Part shown: positions 61,953 to 64,000 of the stretch, one piece after another
How the letters are laid out: every line of letters starts with the position of its first letter
Numbering within the stretch: position 1 is the first letter of the stretch
DNA from: JAVBNF01 sp031551725
GTDB taxonomy: Bacteria > Bacteroidota > Bacteroidia > Bacteroidales > P3
NCBI GenBank assembly: GCA_031551725.1
Contig: JAVBNF010000034.1
Coordinates: 1 to 64,000, forward strand
Reading direction: 5' to 3'
Length of the DNA stretch: 64,000 nucleotides
The notes under the pieces: model-generated
Told to the model about the DNA's origin: nothing
The model's database searches: none
The model's input: only the letters and a program-made list of their open reading frames with translations
Made by a program: the position numbers and the translations under genes

Positions 61953-63461
61953 ATGAATAGCAATATGAAAAACAGTTTTTTAATCATCGGTCTTATGCTC
62001 ATGGCTGCGGCCTGCACTACCGGCCCACAACAACAATCGAAAACTACCGGTTGGAATTTAAACGATCCTCAATGGGGAGGCTACGAAGTTTCTCCGGGTT
62101 ATCGCCAACCTACGCCTCCGGGCACCACTTTCATTGAAGGTGGCTCTTTCGTAATGGGTAAAAATCAAGAAGACTTATTATTCGAATACAATAATATTCC
62201 ACGCAAAGTGAGCATTGCCTCATTTTATATGGATGAAACGGAAACTTCCAATGCTGAATACCGCGAGTATTTGTATTGGTTGGAACGTATTTACGGAAGC
62301 GAATATCCAGAAGTTGTACGTCAAGCAAGTCCGGACGAGTTTGTTTGGAGAAATGTCGGCGCTTACGCTGAAAACATGGTTGACTTATATTTCCGCCACC
62401 CTGCCTACCAAAATTATCCGGTTGTAGGTGTTAGTTGGGAACAAGCTGTTGCTTACTGTGATTGGAGATCGGATCGTGTGAACGAAAAAATCTTGATCGA
62501 CCGTGGTATTTTAAAAGTTGATCCGGCGCAAACCGCTGAGAACAACTTTAATACAGATGCATATTTAGCAGGTCAGTACGAAGGAGTTGTTAAGAAAGAG
62601 CTTCGCGATATGAATCCGAATGCTACAGAAAAAACACGTAAGGTGCGCTTGGAAGACGGTATTTTGCTTCCTAAATTCCGCCTCCCGACAGAAGCCGAAT
62701 GGGAATACGCCGCTTTAGGTTTAGTTGGCAATTCGTATGACGAACGAGTTTTAGAACGTCGTGTATACCCTTGGAACGGTACAGGTGTTCGCTTTAGCGA
62801 TCCATCATTGCTCGGACAAATGCGTGCGAACTTTGTACGTGGGCGCGGCGATTATATGGGTGTCGCCGGTAGCTTGAACGATGGTGCAGTTTTCACAACA
62901 CATATCTATTCTTATCATCCGAACGATTATGGTTTGTATAACATGGGTGGCAATGTGAGCGAATGGGTAATGGACGTATACCGTGTGCTTAGCGCTGAAG
63001 ATGTGAGCGAGTTAAACCCTTTCCGTGGAAACGTTTATATGACGAAAGTTCGCGACGAAGAAGGTTTGATTGCTGAAAAAGATTCATTGGGACGTATTCA
63101 ATATAGAGAAGTAACCACAGAGGAATCGGCTAACCGCCGCAACTACCAAAAATCAGACAATCGTAATTTTGGTGATGGTGATTATACTTCTGCTATTGTT
63201 GACAACTGGTTGGAATTGCCGGAAGGTGCTGATGCAAATGCATCTACATCGAACATTTCGTATGAATTTGGAAAAACATCTTTGGTAACAGACCGTTCAC
63301 GCGTAGTAAAAGGCGGCTCTTGGAAAGATCGCGCTTATTGGTTGAGTCCGGGCAACAGACGTTTCTTGGAACAAGATCAATCTACGGAATGGATCGGTTT
63401 CCGCTGTGCGATGTCACGCGTAGGCTCTGCTTATGGTGCGAATTACCAGACACAAAAATAA
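61953..63461 (+). CDS. gldJ: GldJ-like gliding/type IX lipoprotein
   Basis: 502 residues with a lipoprotein signal (LMLMAAACTTG) and a formylglycine-generating-enzyme-like (FGE-sulfatase) fold: YMDETETSNAEYREYL, PTEAEWEYAALGLVGN, GLYNMGGNVSEWVMDVYR and IGFRCAMSR. Detailed sequence agrees with GldJ of Flavobacterium (TGWNLND start, RHPAYQNYPVVGVSW, KSDNRNFGDGD) better than with PorK/GldK. GldJ anchors and stabilises the type IX/gliding machinery in the periplasm. The catalytic cysteines of true FGE are not seen. The other type IX core genes (KLMN) are not next to it. tmRNA follows. Confidence 0.88.
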   Translation: MNSNMKNSFLIIGLMLMAAACTTGPQQQSKTTGWNLNDPQWGGYEVSPGYRQPTPPGTTFIEGGSFVMGKNQEDLLFEYNNIPRKVSIASFYMDETETSNAEYREYLYWLERIYGSEYPEVVRQASPDEFVWRNVGAYAENMVDLYFRHPAYQNYPVVGVSWEQAVAYCDWRSDRVNEKILIDRGILKVDPAQTAENNFNTDAYLAGQYEGVVKKELRDMNPNATEKTRKVRLEDGILLPKFRLPTEAEWEYAALGLVGNSYDERVLERRVYPWNGTGVRFSDPSLLGQMRANFVRGRGDYMGVAGSLNDGAVFTTHIYSYHPNDYGLYNMGGNVSEWVMDVYRVLSAEDVSELNPFRGNVYMTKVRDEEGLIAEKDSLGRIQYREVTTEESANRRNYQKSDNRNFGDGDYTSAIVDNWLELPEGADANASTSNISYEFGKTSLVTDRSRVVKGGSWKDRAYWLSPGNRRFLEQDQSTEWIGFRCAMSRVGSAYGANYQTQK

Positions 63462-63470
63462 CATTCACCA

Positions 63471-63839
63471 GGGGCTGACTGGTTTTGACAGCAGGTGAGT
63501 AGGAATGTAAGCACGTCGGGGGTTTTGTGAAGCTGCCCCGTTAACACCAATCGCTAATCGCTTTAACTGGCGAAAATAACAATTACGCGCTCGCAGCCTA
63601 ATCTTAGAGATTACGCATGAGCTGCTTCCCGGAAGAGTCCGCTTAACACTTGACCGATCGAAGTATAAGCTAAGTTAGGTCGATTCGAATAGTGCTTCTA
63701 TGTTCGGATTGTAAATAGAAGATACGGAGCTTATAGGTCGTTGCACGCCGGTAAGTTCTCGACAATCAAGCAGCAACTAAACGTGTAGAAAGCCTTTTTG
63801 CAACTTGTTTGGACGGCGGTTCAACTCCGCCCAGCTCCA
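63471..63839 (+). ncRNA. ssrA: tmRNA (ssrA)
   Basis: The 5' end GGGGCTGACTGG pairs with the 3' CAGCTCC to make the tRNA-like acceptor, and TTCAACTCC closes the T arm. The tag frame is at 63569-63601: GENNNYALAA then TAA, which sends stalled proteins for degradation. Pseudoknot-rich sequence fills the rest. CCA is not encoded. A terminator follows at 63847. Confidence 0.95.
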
Positions 63840-63846
63840 CAAATAA

Positions 63847-63871
63847 CCCTGTAAAATATTGTTTTACAGGG
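63847..63871 (+). terminator. Terminator of ssrA
   Basis: CCCTGTAAAA with TTTTACAGGG, followed by CTTCTTATTTTT. Confidence 0.85.
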
Positions 63872-64000
63872 CTTCTTATTTTTGAGCTGCACCAAGAACT
63901 GCACTTTTTGAAAGTTCGTTGTTGCTTGCTTCGTTTTGCGGTTGTAAAAAGAAAGGGTGATTTACCATCTGTTGGGCGATTAACTCCCGAGTGACGCCAA

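Noticed and set aside
61953..63461. PorK/GldK for the FGE-fold lipoprotein
   Set aside because: The detailed sequence, including the KSDNRNFGDGD region, fits GldJ better, and gldL does not follow.
63809..63994. 61-codon frame after ssrA
   Set aside because: It starts inside the tmRNA and reads through the terminator; no ribosome site or domain.

Overview
This window looks like a piece of a Bacteroidota chromosome, most likely order Bacteroidales. The signs are: nearly every gene has the Bacteroidota -7 box TAnnTTTG upstream; there are type IX secretion parts (PorP/SprF, GldJ, a C-terminal sorting domain), an S46 dipeptidyl-peptidase, a glycogen synthase/phosphorylase fusion and FISUMP-domain proteins; and the tmRNA tag is GENNNYALAA, close to the Bacteroidota GENNYALAA. 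The DNA is moderately AT-rich and intergenic spaces are full of small palindromic repeats.

Layout. 1-8.2 kb: the start of a gene leaving the window, a DUF4143-type ATPase, an S46 peptidase, mannose-1-phosphate guanylyltransferase, a short RhuM-like protein, and a Crp/Fnr regulator divergent from a ferredoxin-like protein. 8.2-20.3 kb: MFS transporter, glycogen synthase-phosphorylase fusion, a type IX-exported Ig-like protein, a MntA/HepT toxin-antitoxin pair, a small lipoprotein, grpE-dnaJ, and a polyprenyl-phosphate sugar transferase. 20.3-30.4 kb: two tRNA-Leu genes, sufE, tsaD, the tamB-ribD-yigZ operon, rpe and a second DUF4143-type ATPase. 30.4-41.9 kb: an M49-like peptidase lipoprotein, a split transketolase whose halves lie 5 kb apart with a FISUMP protein, a vWA protein and a porin-like protein between them, an orphan M6-protease N-terminal piece, and clpC. 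42-51 kb: a lipoprotein, gyrA, a TPR protein, fabD, a phosphoesterase, a NamZ-like muramidase and a third DUF4143-type ATPase. 51-64 kb: DUF1573 protein, aminotransferase, LEA2-like lipoprotein, aspA, a MATE pump, a patatin/beta-barrel protein, thiC with a TPP riboswitch, porP, gldJ and ssrA.

The most unusual signal is a family of about 160-170-nt elements, present three times (216-384 minus, 15524-15680 minus, 33265-33435 plus). Each lies just upstream of a start codon; two of the downstream genes clearly encode exported proteins. All three fold into the same nested long hairpin. The stems are kept by compensatory changes although their sequences differ, and each element ends in a U-run. I read this as a candidate undescribed leader RNA (attenuator or riboswitch-like) for a set of secreted proteins. 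A second theme is that all three DUF4143-type ATPase genes have AT-rich palindromes near their promoters, which suggests autoregulation. Most other genes are housekeeping or envelope functions.
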